Both the position numbers and the translations under genes were made by a program. A stretch of DNA of 45,903 bases from JBCBSS01 sp039819065 (GTDB lineage: Bacteria; Bacteroidota; Bacteroidia; Cytophagales; Cyclobacteriaceae), in assembly GCA_039819065.1 (NCBI GenBank), contig JBCBSS010000049.1, positions 1 through 45,903 of the forward strand, in the 5' to 3' direction. The notes beneath the pieces were generated by a model that saw only the letters and a program-made list of their open reading frames with translations, made no database searches and was not told the DNA's origin. Shown here piece after piece: positions 16,428 through 25,800 of this stretch. Position 1 is the first letter of the stretch, and each line of letters starts with the position of its first letter.

Positions 16428-16538
16428 ATGAAATTGTACATCATGTACGTAAATCGACAACATCATATCATCGCTTACAACGGCGCTATCAGAGCGGTAA
16501 TCTCGGGTAGCACAAGGCCACTGCTATTCCCAAATTGA
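16428..16538 (+). other. Possible 36-codon small ORF or terminated small RNA
   Basis: The frame starts MKLYIMYVNRQHHIIAYNGA and stops at 16536-16538. It begins just after the promoter-like pair and is followed 22 bp later by a strong terminator, so a transcript of about 160 nt is predicted. I do not recognise the peptide; the RNA itself may be the product. The segment has no counterpart in copy A. Confidence 0.35.
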
Positions 16539-16558
16539 AGTAACTTACTAGATATATA

Positions 16559-16590
16559 GAAAGGCTTCTCTTTGCGGAGAAGCCTTTTTT
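16559..16590 (+). terminator. Intrinsic terminator upstream of the EF-G leader
   Basis: The 10-bp stem AAGGCTTCTC/GAGAAGCCTT (16561-16570 and 16577-16586) with a 6-nt loop is preceded by A and followed by T residues. It ends the putative short transcript from 16427. Confidence 0.88.
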
Positions 16591-16792
16591 GTGCTACCCA
16601 TCCAAGACTACGAGTCTTTCATTCAAAAAAAGAATTATTCCTACTTTGTCATCTTCTCCATTGGCCCCTGTTGTGTGTTATCACCAACAGGTTTCAGGTT
16701 ATAAAATTACTGGTGTTAACCTGCCTTTGCCGGTAGGTAGGCACACAGCAATGACAGTAGATTTTAATTTGGCAAAGTAAGATTATTTAAAC

Positions 16793-16891
16793 ATCACTTT
16801 AGTGAACCAATTACTAATCATATTCAAATGGCTTTTAAACAACACTCGACTTCGTCGTCGGTGGAAGCGTTGAACTATGTCCTAAAGTGAT
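16793..16891 (+). promoter_or_regulatory. Structured EF-G leader with a 20-codon leader peptide
   Basis: ATCACTTTAG (16793-16802) is an exact reverse complement of CTAAAGTGAT (16882-16891). Between them lies a frame 16828-16890, MAFKQHSTSSSVEALNYVLK, ending 8 nt before the terminator stem. An inner CGAC-TTC-GTCG hairpin covaries with copy A. Further upstream CCTGTTG/CAACAGG (about 16668-16692) forms another stem. The arrangement is that of an attenuation leader, though the signal is unknown. Confidence 0.5.
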
Positions 16892-16898
16892 TACAGGG

Positions 16899-16935
16899 AA
16901 AAGGCTGCTTCTATCGAGGCAGCCTTTTTTGTTTT
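16899..16935 (+). terminator. Terminator-like hairpin just before the EF-G start (attenuator)
   Basis: The stem AAGGCTGC/GCAGCCTT (16901-16908, 16919-16926), extended by A-T pairs, has a 10-nt loop and is followed by TTTT-G-TTTTT. It ends 22 bp before the ATG at 16958, a position that makes sense only if it controls read-through into EF-G. Confidence 0.78.
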
Positions 16936-16957
16936 TAGCACTTATAAAATTTGAAAC

Positions 16958-19048
16958 ATGAAACGATTAGATCTCATTCGCAATATTGGTATAATAGCTC
17001 ACGTAGACGCCGGGAAAACTACTTTGACAGAAAGGATGCTTTATTATTCCGGTATGACCCATAAGTTGGGTAATGTTGACGATGGAAATACCATTACAGA
17101 TAGCGACCCTCAAGAGAGCAAACGAGGCATTACTATCCAATCCGCAGCTATTACGACTCATTGGAGTCATGGGTTGGCAGGTGAACTGAACCGGTATCAA
17201 ATCAATATAATTGATACGCCCGGTCACGTAGACTTTACGGCCGAGGTAGAACGGTCACTGCGCGTTCTGGACGGAGCCATTGCTGTCTTTTGTGCCCGTT
17301 CTGGTGTAGAACCTCAGACTGAGATGGTTTGGAAACAAGCCGACCGTTACGGTGTGCCGAGAATAGGGTTCATCAACAAACTCGATCGCGACGGTGCTGA
17401 CTTTGAAGCGGTTGTGCAACAAATCAAAGAAAGGTTAAAGGTGAAGGCGCTTCCTTTGCAAATGCCTTTTGGTGAGGGTGATGAACTCAAAGGTGTCATT
17501 GATCTGATTAGTGAAAGACTTTTGGTCTGGAACCAAGATGATCATGGTAGAACGTGGGAAGAACACCCGGTTCCTGAAAGTCTGGTAAAGGATATTGCCC
17601 GATACAAAACCGAATTGGTAGAAGAGGTGGCGGCAACTGATGATATGCTTTTCGAAAAGTATATGAGCGAGGGCACCCTTAACGATAGGGATATTTTGCG
17701 TGGAGCCAAATCTTTGGTTACTTCCGGCAATCACTTGCTTGTATTGTGTGGTGCGGCTTATAGAAATATTGGGGTACAGCCTCTATTGGATGCCATTGCT
17801 CGATATTTCCCTGCGCCTCATGAAAAGGGATACATCGATGGAAAAAGCCCTCTGAATGACCAGAAGGTCAAGGTCAAACTCAGCCATGAAGCTTCTCTAA
17901 CCGGATTAGTCTTCAAAGTGGTTATAGACCGATATATGGGACGTTTGGCTTTGATAAGGGTTTATTCTGGAAGCCTTGATAAGGGCATGACCGTAACCAA
18001 TGAGAGAACTGGTCAGAAATCGAAAGTGGGGCGCTTACTTCGGGTATTGTCCAACAAGTTCGACGGCCTCGATCAAGCCATAGCCGGAGAGATTTGCGCC
18101 GTGGTCGGTCTTAAGGACGTTCGAACAGGCGATACTATAACCGCTAAGGGTAATGAAGTATTGTTGGAGTCCATCACTTTCCCTGAGCCGGTGATTGGTT
18201 ATGCCATAGAAGCCAGAAATGGGGAAGACGAGAAGCAAATGGGGCTGGCACTTCGCAAGATGATGGATATCGACCCAACCCTTCATTTGGATGTTGATCA
18301 GAACACTGGTCAAACCATATTGAAAGGCATGGGAGAGCTTCATCTTGAAGTGATATTCACACGATTGGAAGAGGAGTTAGGCTCAAAGGTGAATCGAGGA
18401 GCTCCTCAAGTAGCTTTTAGAGAAGTCCTGACTGCGTCAACTGTATTGAGACATCGCCTGAAGAAGCAGAGCGGTGGCCCTGGACAGTTTGCAGATATAA
18501 CTTTTGAAATGGGGCCGGCGACCAAAGGTATTGCTGGTTTACATTTTATTGATGATATCAAAGGTGGCGCTATACCGAAAGAGTATGTGCCTTATGTGAG
18601 AAAAGGATTCGAAGAAGCCATGCAAAATGGACGTTTAGCAGGTTTTCCTGTCAATGGCATGACTGTACGCTTGTTCGATGGTGATTTTCACCCCAACGAT
18701 TCTCACGGCCTTGACTTTGAAATCGCTGCCAGGGAAGCGTTTGCAGAAGCTTACGCCCTGTGTAAGCCTCAGTTGCTGGAGCCTGTTATGACTGTGGAAG
18801 TTCATTCACCAGATGATTATATTGGCAATGTTACTGCCGATATCAATAGAAGAAGTGGATTGATCCAAAGCATCATAGCGGAACGTGGTATACAACAGAT
18901 TAAAGCTGATATACCATTGAGAAACTTATTCGGATACGTAATGGATATGCGGGGTATGACAGCCGGCAGGGGTAGTGCTAGCATGAGCCTAGCAGGTTAC
19001 GCTGTTGTACCTGAAGACATAGCCAGAACAATACCGGAAATGGGTTGA
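16958..19048 (+). CDS. fusA: Elongation factor G paralogue
   Basis: The 696-residue protein is a full-length EF-G. Its GTPase motifs are intact: G1 AHVDAGKT (14-21), RGIT (56-59), DTPGH (86-90) and NKLD (140-143). Domain II follows at about 300-400, domain III at about 410-480, then domain IV with SGGPGQFAD and the modified tip region HPNDSH, and domain V to the C-terminus. EF-G drives GTP-dependent translocation and ribosome recycling; a more distant possibility is a ribosomal-protection type factor. Bacteroidota often carry a second EF-G apart from the str operon, and no rpsL, rpsG or tuf genes are nearby, so this is probably that paralogue. A leader with attenuator precedes it and a terminator lies 3 bp after the stop. 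Confidence 0.92.
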   Translation: MKRLDLIRNIGIIAHVDAGKTTLTERMLYYSGMTHKLGNVDDGNTITDSDPQESKRGITIQSAAITTHWSHGLAGELNRYQINIIDTPGHVDFTAEVERSLRVLDGAIAVFCARSGVEPQTEMVWKQADRYGVPRIGFINKLDRDGADFEAVVQQIKERLKVKALPLQMPFGEGDELKGVIDLISERLLVWNQDDHGRTWEEHPVPESLVKDIARYKTELVEEVAATDDMLFEKYMSEGTLNDRDILRGAKSLVTSGNHLLVLCGAAYRNIGVQPLLDAIARYFPAPHEKGYIDGKSPLNDQKVKVKLSHEASLTGLVFKVVIDRYMGRLALIRVYSGSLDKGMTVTNERTGQKSKVGRLLRVLSNKFDGLDQAIAGEICAVVGLKDVRTGDTITAKGNEVLLESITFPEPVIGYAIEARNGEDEKQMGLALRKMMDIDPTLHLDVDQNTGQTILKGMGELHLEVIFTRLEEELGSKVNRGAPQVAFREVLTASTVLRHRLKKQSGGPGQFADITFEMGPATKGIAGLHFIDDIKGGAIPKEYVPYVRKGFEEAMQNGRLAGFPVNGMTVRLFDGDFHPNDSHGLDFEIAAREAFAEAYALCKPQLLEPVMTVEVHSPDDYIGNVTADINRRSGLIQSIIAERGIQQIKADIPLRNLFGYVMDMRGMTAGRGSASMSLAGYAVVPEDIARTIPEMG

Positions 19049-19051
19049 ATG

Positions 19052-19077
19052 AAAGGCCGGTGAGAACCGGCCTTTTT
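19052..19077 (+). terminator. Intrinsic terminator of the EF-G gene
   Basis: The stem AAAGGCCGG/CCGGCCTTT with a short loop (TGAGAA) is followed by a T run. It begins within 4 bp of the stop codon. Confidence 0.92.
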
Positions 19078-19212
19078 TATGTCGAATGGTGAAGCCTTGG
19101 TGTAGCTGGGTGTTTCCATCCGGCGATTTGGCCTTTTGCTTCATTCATCCATTTTATAGAAAGCCCGGCTCTACCAATGCTTCGGACCATTATGGTGCGA
19201 CCTCACTCAAGC

Positions 19213-19307
19213 GTCAGGTGGAAACACCTGACTTCACTCCACTGACGGAGGAAAAAAGATGTTTATCGCCAATACCACTTTCCAAAAGTTCAAAACTTTT
19301 GGAAAGT
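19213..19307. repeat. Two perfect hairpins in the EF-G to kinase gap
   Basis: GTCAGGTG-GAAA-CACCTGAC (19213-19232) is a perfect 8-bp stem with a GNRA tetraloop. A second perfect 13-bp stem, ACTTTCCAAAAGT and its complement with a 5-nt loop, lies at 19277-19307. No gene was found in 19078-19456; a 76-codon frame there is not protein-like. Confidence 0.7.
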
Positions 19308-19456
19308 TCTTCGTAACACTATGCAGCAAATACCCATAGCTGAGTAGTAACCTTGTTTGATACTCAGATCCTAATCTCCTCAAAATCAGAACATTTTATT
19401 ATATTGTTTAACCTGAACTATGCATTAGGCATCGTGATGAAGTCATAAAGCACAAA

Positions 19457-19530
19457 GAAAGAGGTACTTATGTTGAAGAGGCATAGCATTGCTATGGTGA
19501 TTCAACAAATTAGTGTTAAGTGCCTCTTTC
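19457..19530. other. 74-bp nested hairpin, possible structured RNA
   Basis: Three nested pairings line up: GAAAGAGG-ACTTA (19457-19470) with TTAAGT-CCTCTTTC (19516-19530), GTTGAA (19472-19477) with TTCAAC (19501-19506), and CATAGC (19482-19487) with GCTATG (19491-19496) around an ATT loop. It lies 95 bp before the kinase start. It could be a small RNA, a leader element or a small mobile repeat. Confidence 0.6.
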
Positions 19531-19625
19531 AAAGTGATTTATGAATGTAATAGATGTACTAGTGCATAATTCAGGTTTAATCAATCAGAACACGGTGGTC
19601 ATCCATCAGCGCTATTGTACTAGCT

Positions 19626-21536
19626 ATGAGAATTTTTTTGCTATTCATTTTACTTACCCTATTCGTTCAAGTCAAAGCGCAGCACTCCAAAATCATCGAT
19701 AGCCTGAACAATGCACTATCGACTGACCTTACTCAAAAGGAGAGGGCTTACACACTTGACGAGCTTTCATACGTATGGTTTACCCAAGACCTGGACAGCT
19801 CACTAATCTACGGGCAGAAGGGCTATCAACTGTTCAAAAACCTCGATGATCCGAAGGGCTTTTCGCAAGCTGCTACTTCGATAGCTGTAGCCTATCACTA
19901 TAAGAACCAATGGGATAGTGCCGAATATTATTATCGTGAGGCATTAAGCATTAGAACTGCCAGTGGTGATACCGCCAAAATGGCTTCGTCGCTCAATAAT
20001 CTCGGCGTGATGTTTATGGATCATGAGGATTACGACAAGGCGACTAGCTATTACATCGAAGCCATGAAACTGCGAGAAGCCTCTAAGGACAGTGCGGGGG
20101 TAGCGATTACGCAGTTCAACTTGGGATTGATCTTTAAGAAGCAGGGTAATTACGATAAGGCCATTCGCTATTACATGGAGGCCAATGAGTATTTCGAAAG
20201 CAGCGGCCGACTGGGCAATGTCGAAATCATTCTGCTCAACCTCGGCTCCATTTACAATACCATGGGCGATTTTGAACTTGGTGTTAAGTACAATACAGCG
20301 CTCCGAAAATTGGCTGAAGAAAGATCCTCGACCCGAAACTTAGCCAAGTCCTACGTGAATTTAGCTAACGCCTATCAGGGGCTGGGGCAATTGGATAGCG
20401 GTCTTTATTACGCTTCGAAAGGATTGGCGTTTTTCCAAGAGCAGGAAGACACACTCAATATGGCTCATTCGATGCTTTCGTTGGGGCAATTCTATTTTGA
20501 AAAGGGAGAATATGAGAATGCGCTCAGCTACAGCAATCAACTTGATGACTTAAATCAAAACCTTGATAACAAAGAGTTAGCAATTGAAAATCAATGGCTT
20601 ATGTCAGAATCCTATTCTAGGCTCAATGACTTTAGAAATGCCTACCTAAGTCTCAAAAGTGCCTACCGAAGTAAGGATTCGTTGTTGACCACATCACTGA
20701 ATGAGACCATTGCAGACCTCACCACCAAATATGAGACCGAGCAAAAAGAGCTGGAAATTTCGTCATTGAAAATTGAGAATCAAGAGGCTGAGCTGGCCAT
20801 GCAACGCTCGGCCAACCAAAGGAATGTCTTTATATTTCTGGCTATTCTCCTTATCGCTGGCGCTATTCTATTATCACTTTTGCTTAGAACAAAATCCAAA
20901 GCCAATGCTATCATTTCTAAGTCATTGGAGGAAAAGGAGATTCTACTGAAAGAGATACACCATCGGGTGAAAAACAACCTGCAGGTCATTTCCAGTTTGT
21001 TGAGTTTGCAGTCCCGATATATTGATGATGAAAGTGCCAAGGAGGCAGTAAGTGAAGGTCAGAATCGTGTCAAATCAATGGCGCTCATACACCAAAAGCT
21101 CTATCAAAAAGATAACCTCACCGGTGTGGAAGTATTGGATTATGTGCAGAATCTGGCTTCTACCTTGCGGAGTACATATGGCATTGAGCCAGATAGGGTG
21201 GATATCAACTATGAAGTAGAGCAATTAAACCTTGATGTGGATACGCTTATTCCCATTGGTTTGATACTGAATGAGTTAATTAGCAATTCTTTCAAGTATG
21301 CCTTTCCCGGAGATCGTAAGGGAGCATTGAACATAGCACTTAAGGAAGCTACGAATAAGCTAGAGCTTATTGTACAGGATGATGGGGTAGGCGCAACCAA
21401 CGATATCGAAACTTCGGATTCATTTGGTATTAGAATGATCAAATCGCTGTCGCGAAAGCTAGAAGCAGAAATTAGTTTTGATTTTGATGAAGGAACCAAG
21501 GCCTCACTTAGTATTTCTAATTATAAGTTAGTTTAA
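19626..21536 (+). CDS. TPR-containing sensor histidine kinase (HisKA_2 type)
   Basis: The 636-residue protein has a signal peptide (1-19, ending VKAQ), about seven tetratricopeptide repeats in the periplasmic part (about 60-340, for example ASSLNNLGVMFMDHEDYDKA), a coiled linker (365-398), one membrane segment (about 400-420), and a cytosolic kinase. The phosphoacceptor region is EIHHRVKNNLQVISSLL with H445/H446, followed by an HATPase domain with N-box LNELISNSFKYAF and G-box DDGVGA. This is the subfamily that pairs with LytTR or CheY-like regulators. The regulator gene begins 7 bp after the stop, so they form one operon. The input signal is unknown. Confidence 0.92.
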   Translation: MRIFLLFILLTLFVQVKAQHSKIIDSLNNALSTDLTQKERAYTLDELSYVWFTQDLDSSLIYGQKGYQLFKNLDDPKGFSQAATSIAVAYHYKNQWDSAEYYYREALSIRTASGDTAKMASSLNNLGVMFMDHEDYDKATSYYIEAMKLREASKDSAGVAITQFNLGLIFKKQGNYDKAIRYYMEANEYFESSGRLGNVEIILLNLGSIYNTMGDFELGVKYNTALRKLAEERSSTRNLAKSYVNLANAYQGLGQLDSGLYYASKGLAFFQEQEDTLNMAHSMLSLGQFYFEKGEYENALSYSNQLDDLNQNLDNKELAIENQWLMSESYSRLNDFRNAYLSLKSAYRSKDSLLTTSLNETIADLTTKYETEQKELEISSLKIENQEAELAMQRSANQRNVFIFLAILLIAGAILLSLLLRTKSKANAIISKSLEEKEILLKEIHHRVKNNLQVISSLLSLQSRYIDDESAKEAVSEGQNRVKSMALIHQKLYQKDNLTGVEVLDYVQNLASTLRSTYGIEPDRVDINYEVEQLNLDVDTLIPIGLILNELISNSFKYAFPGDRKGALNIALKEATNKLELIVQDDGVGATNDIETSDSFGIRMIKSLSRKLEAEISFDFDEGTKASLSISNYKLV

Positions 21537-21543
21537 TTGCAAG

Positions 21544-22242
21544 GTGGAAAAATCAGTACTAATCGTTGAGGATGAGCCGCTTATCGCAGATGACCTTGTC
21601 TGCTACCTAGAAGATATGGGCATTCAGGACATCGATGTTTCTCTTAAGTATGACGACGCTTTAAAGAAACTGTCCGAGCAAGATTTTAGCCTTGCCATGC
21701 TCGATGTGAACCTTTCCGGTGATAAAGATGGTATTGACCTCGCCAACTTTATCAATAGACAAAAGCCGGTTCCATTCATCTATGTTACGTCTTACTATGA
21801 CCAAAGTACGCTGTCGCGTGCTAAGGCCACCAATCCCTATGGCTATATCCTAAAGCCTTTTGACAAGCAAGAGGTTTATGTGAATGTTGAAATGGCCTTT
21901 CACAAGATCCGTTTGTCATCAGGACAAAAACCAGATAAGTTTTTTGTCAAAGACAAAGAAGGGCTGATTCCTATTGAGCCAAAGGACATTCTATATGTTG
22001 AAGCCTTTGACAACTATGCCAAGGTATTCACCGCAGATCAATCCTATATCATCAGTCATACATTGAAGAGTATAGAAAATAAGCTGATACCTTTTGGCTT
22101 TGAGCGGGTGCACAAGTCCTACTTGATCAACTTCGCTCACATATCCAGGATCAATGAAGGTTATGTATTCTTCGGAGAACAAACCATCCCCATAGGCAGA
22201 GCTTACAAGGCCGCTTTTATGTCGAAGATAGCGTTGCTTTGA
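21544..22242 (+). CDS. LytTR-family response regulator
   Basis: The 232-residue protein has an N-terminal receiver domain with acidic pair E9/D10, phosphoacceptor D54 (LAMLDVNLSG) and the KPFD lysine, then a LytTR DNA-binding domain (about 130-230; IPIEPKDILYVEAFDNYAKV, HKSYLINFAHI). It starts at GTG, 7 bp after the kinase stop; an ATG start in this frame would remove the first receiver strand. It should be the cognate partner of the TPR kinase. LytTR regulators bind pairs of short direct repeats; none was located with confidence. Confidence 0.93.
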   Translation: MEKSVLIVEDEPLIADDLVCYLEDMGIQDIDVSLKYDDALKKLSEQDFSLAMLDVNLSGDKDGIDLANFINRQKPVPFIYVTSYYDQSTLSRAKATNPYGYILKPFDKQEVYVNVEMAFHKIRLSSGQKPDKFFVKDKEGLIPIEPKDILYVEAFDNYAKVFTADQSYIISHTLKSIENKLIPFGFERVHKSYLINFAHISRINEGYVFFGEQTIPIGRAYKAAFMSKIALL

Positions 22243-22299
22243 AGAGACGTAAGACATAAGTAGAAAGATATAAGACTCTTGTACATACTTCAATTTTGG

Positions 22300-22331
22300 C
22301 TGTCATTGCGAGGAACGAAGCAATCTCGCAG
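22300..22331. repeat. GTCATTGCGAGGAACGAAGC dispersed repeat
   Basis: GTCATTGCGAGGAACGAAGC followed by AATCTCGCA is a dispersed palindromic sequence that I know from many bacterial genomes. Only one copy was noticed in the window. It lies between the regulator gene and the adhesin gene. Confidence 0.6.
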
Positions 22332-22341
22332 CTTGCTAGGA

Positions 22342-22374
22342 AGTAACGAGGTCACTCAAAGTGACCTCGTTACT
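22342..22374. repeat. Perfect 15-bp hairpin, member 1 of a covarying pair
   Basis: AGTAACGAGGTCACT, a CAA loop, then the exact complement. No T run follows. A sister hairpin lies 241 bp downstream. Confidence 0.85.
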
Positions 22375-22582
22375 CTTTATCCAGAGCTACCATATCCACA
22401 AATGATTATACCTCATATCATCAATTGATCATATATCCCTCTTTTTGCTTAAGTAGCGCTTATCCTCCAATAGGTTTCTTTCAAAAAGACAAAACCAGTA
22501 ATCAGCACGGATGTAGCAACTGGTGAATTTGCTTACTGCCTACTCAAGCCATGGGGTTACTTCACCTTCTTGCGTCAGAAGA

Positions 22583-22615
22583 AGTAACTAGGTTACTCAA
22601 AGTAACCTAGTTACT
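22583..22615. repeat. Perfect 15-bp hairpin, member 2 of a covarying pair
   Basis: AGTAACTAGGTTACT, the same CAA loop, then the exact complement. It differs from member 1 at two positions in each arm, and both changes are compensated. The rest of 22375-22821 shows no gene. Confidence 0.85.
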
Positions 22616-22821
22616 CTTATCGCTCCTGACAATCCTGTCATTGGCTAAATAAATCATGTCGTTGGCTAAAAACGAGTTTACTCGAATTGGACTCAATACT
22701 ATCTTGATTGGAGAGTAGATAGTTTCTTCAGTTTGGCTTTATAAAATGTGCATCATGATTTATAACGGGTGCAACTGCGCTGAAAACTATTGCATTTAAG
22801 TTGGCATAAATGACATAAGAC

Positions 22822-25800
22822 ATGTGCAGTTGCGCTCGTTTCATTCTTAAAACCGCTACAAAACACTTTTCACAGCTCCGCAAATCAATTAGCGTCGTAA
22901 CCTTCTTACTACTGCTGGTCAATACCGCCGAAGCGCAATTCATTACTATCTGGCAAACCGACAATCCAGGCAGTTCTAACGATAATGAGATTAGAATTCC
23001 CACCACAGGCACGGGTTATGATTACAACGTACTATGGACGGAAGTGGGAAACCCCGCCAACACGGGTACCCTGAATAACATTACCGGAACCCAGATCATC
23101 ACTTTCCCAAGTGCGGGTACTTATCGCATTGAGATTACCGGAACCTTTCCCAGGATTTTCTTCAATGGTTCTAACGATAGAAGGAAGATTCTATCCATAG
23201 AACAATGGGGCAGCAATGCCTGGACATCAATGGCCGCAGCCTTTCGAGGGTGTTCTAATCTGGTAGTTAGTGCGCCTGATGCCCCCAATCTTTCTGGCGT
23301 AACGGATATGTCCCAAATGTTTAGAAGCGCAACCTCCATGAACAATGATCTCAGCTCATGGGACGTGAGCACTGTCACTGATATGTCCAGATTGTTTCAA
23401 GGTGCCAATACTTTTAACAACAACATCAGTACATGGAATACGGGCAACGTGACCAACATGAACTACATGTTTCAAGGGGCTAGTGTGTTTGACAGTGACA
23501 TTAGTAGTTGGGATGTGAGCAATGTAACGACCATGATCGAGATGTTTCGTGTTGCTTCAGCCTTTAACCAAGATATTGGGGGTTGGAATGTAGGGAATGT
23601 CACCAACATGCAATCGATGTTCAGTTTTGCCCTCAACTTTAATCAAGACATAGGAGGGTGGGATGTAAGCAGTGTTACGATTATGACTAGCTTGTTTGCT
23701 CCTGCACCAGTTTTCAACCAAAATATAGATGCCTGGAATGTAAGTAGTGTGGTGCAGATGAACAATATGTTCGATGGTGCCAACGACTTCGACCAGCCCT
23801 TGAATAGCTGGGATGTGAGCAGTGTCACCACCATGCGCGCCATGTTCAACGGAGCCAACGTATTCAACCAGGATCTGAACAATTGGAATGTGGGCAATGT
23901 GACCAACATGTCTTTCATGTTCAATAACGCCTTTGCCTTTAACGGGCCTATTGGTAATTGGAATGTGAGCAATGTCACCACTATGCAAAGCATGTTTGAA
24001 GATGCGGGTTCGTTCAATCAGGATATCAACTCCTGGAATGTAAGCAGCGTCACCAATATGCAGCGCATGTTTGCTTTCGCTGGTTCATACAACCAAGGTA
24101 TGAATAGTTGGGATGTGAGCAATGTCACCACCATGCGTAGTATGTTCACTTTTTGCGGCACTTTCAATGGCAACATTACCAACTGGAATCCGGCAAGTGT
24201 TACCAACATGGATGGCATGTTCACCTCCTGTGATGCTTTTAACCAAGATATTGGAGGTTGGAATGTGAGCAGCGTTACCAACATGGGAGGGATGTTCAAC
24301 TTCTGCGATATCTTCAATCAAGACATCGGAGGATGGGATGTGAGTAACGTTACCGACATGGGTGATATGTTTCAGTTTGCTCCTGCCTTCAATCAGGATG
24401 TGAGCGGTTGGAACGTCACCAACCTTCAGTTCGCCAATAGACTTTTCCGAGGAGCTACATCATTCAACCAGAACCTGGGTTCTTGGGATATTGGGAACGT
24501 CATCAATATAGGAGCTATGCTAGATGATTCTGGCCTTAGTTTCGATAACTATGATCAAACACTCATAGGCTGGAACGCACTGCCCAGCCTGCAACCCAAC
24601 CTCACGCTAGGTGCTGCTAACGTATTCTACTGCAATGCCGAAACGGAAAGAAATAACATCATAGCCACATATGGTTGGACGATCAATGATGCTGGCTTGG
24701 GATGTCCTGAACCTGAAATTGCTGTATTTGAAGGCCCTGACAATACTGGAACAGAAGTGTTGAATGCGCAGGCCACTGTCGTGGATTTAGGGATTACCTC
24801 TATCGGCGTTGGGATATCTTTCCCATTCACGATAGAAAATCAGGGTAATGATGTATTGAACATCACCGGTATCACTATCGGTGGCAGTGCCTTCAATCTT
24901 GCTGCGACTCCGCCAACTTCTGTACCAGCAGGAGGCACCGAAGTGATTACTGTAATATTCAATACAGCGGCAGCAGGTACTTTCAACGAGACGGTTATCA
25001 TTGTCAGCGATGACATGGATGAAGCCACTTTTAGCTTTCCTATTACGGCAGAAGCTACGTCCACTCCTCAGCCTGAAATAGCTGTTTTTGACGGTACTGA
25101 CAATACAACACCGGAAATTCTGGATGGTCAGACTACAGCGGTAGACTTCGGTTCTGCTAATCAAGGAAGTGATATCATCAGACCCATCACCTTAGAAAAT
25201 AGAGGTACGGCGGCACTGAATATTTCGGGAATCACCTTTACGGGTACGGCATTTAGTTTAAGTGCTGCTGCTCCAACCTCCGTTACCGCAGGAACAACCG
25301 TAACCATCGATGTGGTTCTGGATGCTACAACGATTGGAACCTTTACTGAAACGATGACCATCAATAGTAATGATGCTGATGAAGCGGTCTTCAATTTCCC
25401 TATTACCGGTCAGATCAATACGCCTCCACAACCAGAGATAAGTGTATTTGTTGGCCCTGATGGAACTGGCACTGAATTAACTGATAATCAGGCCACAGCC
25501 GTGGATTTTGGCAGTGCTCCCCAAGGTAATGATATTGTACAGACGTTTACCGTTACCAATAGCAGTGCTGGTGATCTGGTTGTTTCCAATATCACCATAA
25601 CAGGCAGTGCATTTAGTCTTGCCACAGCTGTGCCTTTTACTGTCGAAACTGATGGTTCTGCGGGTAATTTCGATATCATTCTGGACGGAAGTACACCTGG
25701 TGTCTTTAATGAGGTGATCACCATCACCAATAACGATAGTGATGAGGGGAGTTTTGAAATTCCCATTACTGGTGAGATAACCACTTCCTCAGAACCAGAG

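Larger units (their letters stand above)
14338..17217 (+). repeat. Tandem duplication, copy B
   Basis: Copy B carries the operator-promoter, BlaI, M56/M23 gene, terminator, leader region and the first 87 codons of a complete EF-G gene. It differs from copy A by a replaced segment (16400-16590) that contains a promoter-like pair, a small frame and an extra terminator. Confidence 0.9.

Noticed and set aside
19086..19316. 76-codon frame after EF-G
   Set aside because: It reads through two perfect hairpins and shows no family resemblance.
22342..22374. Hairpin as intrinsic terminator of the LytTR operon
   Set aside because: The stem is strong but no T run follows, and the sister copy 241 bp away is not next to a gene end.
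23557..24321. Minus-strand frames with repeated HIPI/THVGDI words
   Set aside because: They are antisense shadows of the DUF285 repeats.
23359..24560. 75-bp periodicity as a CRISPR or non-coding satellite
   Set aside because: The repeats are in frame inside a long protein with signal peptide and sorting domain, and there are no spacers.
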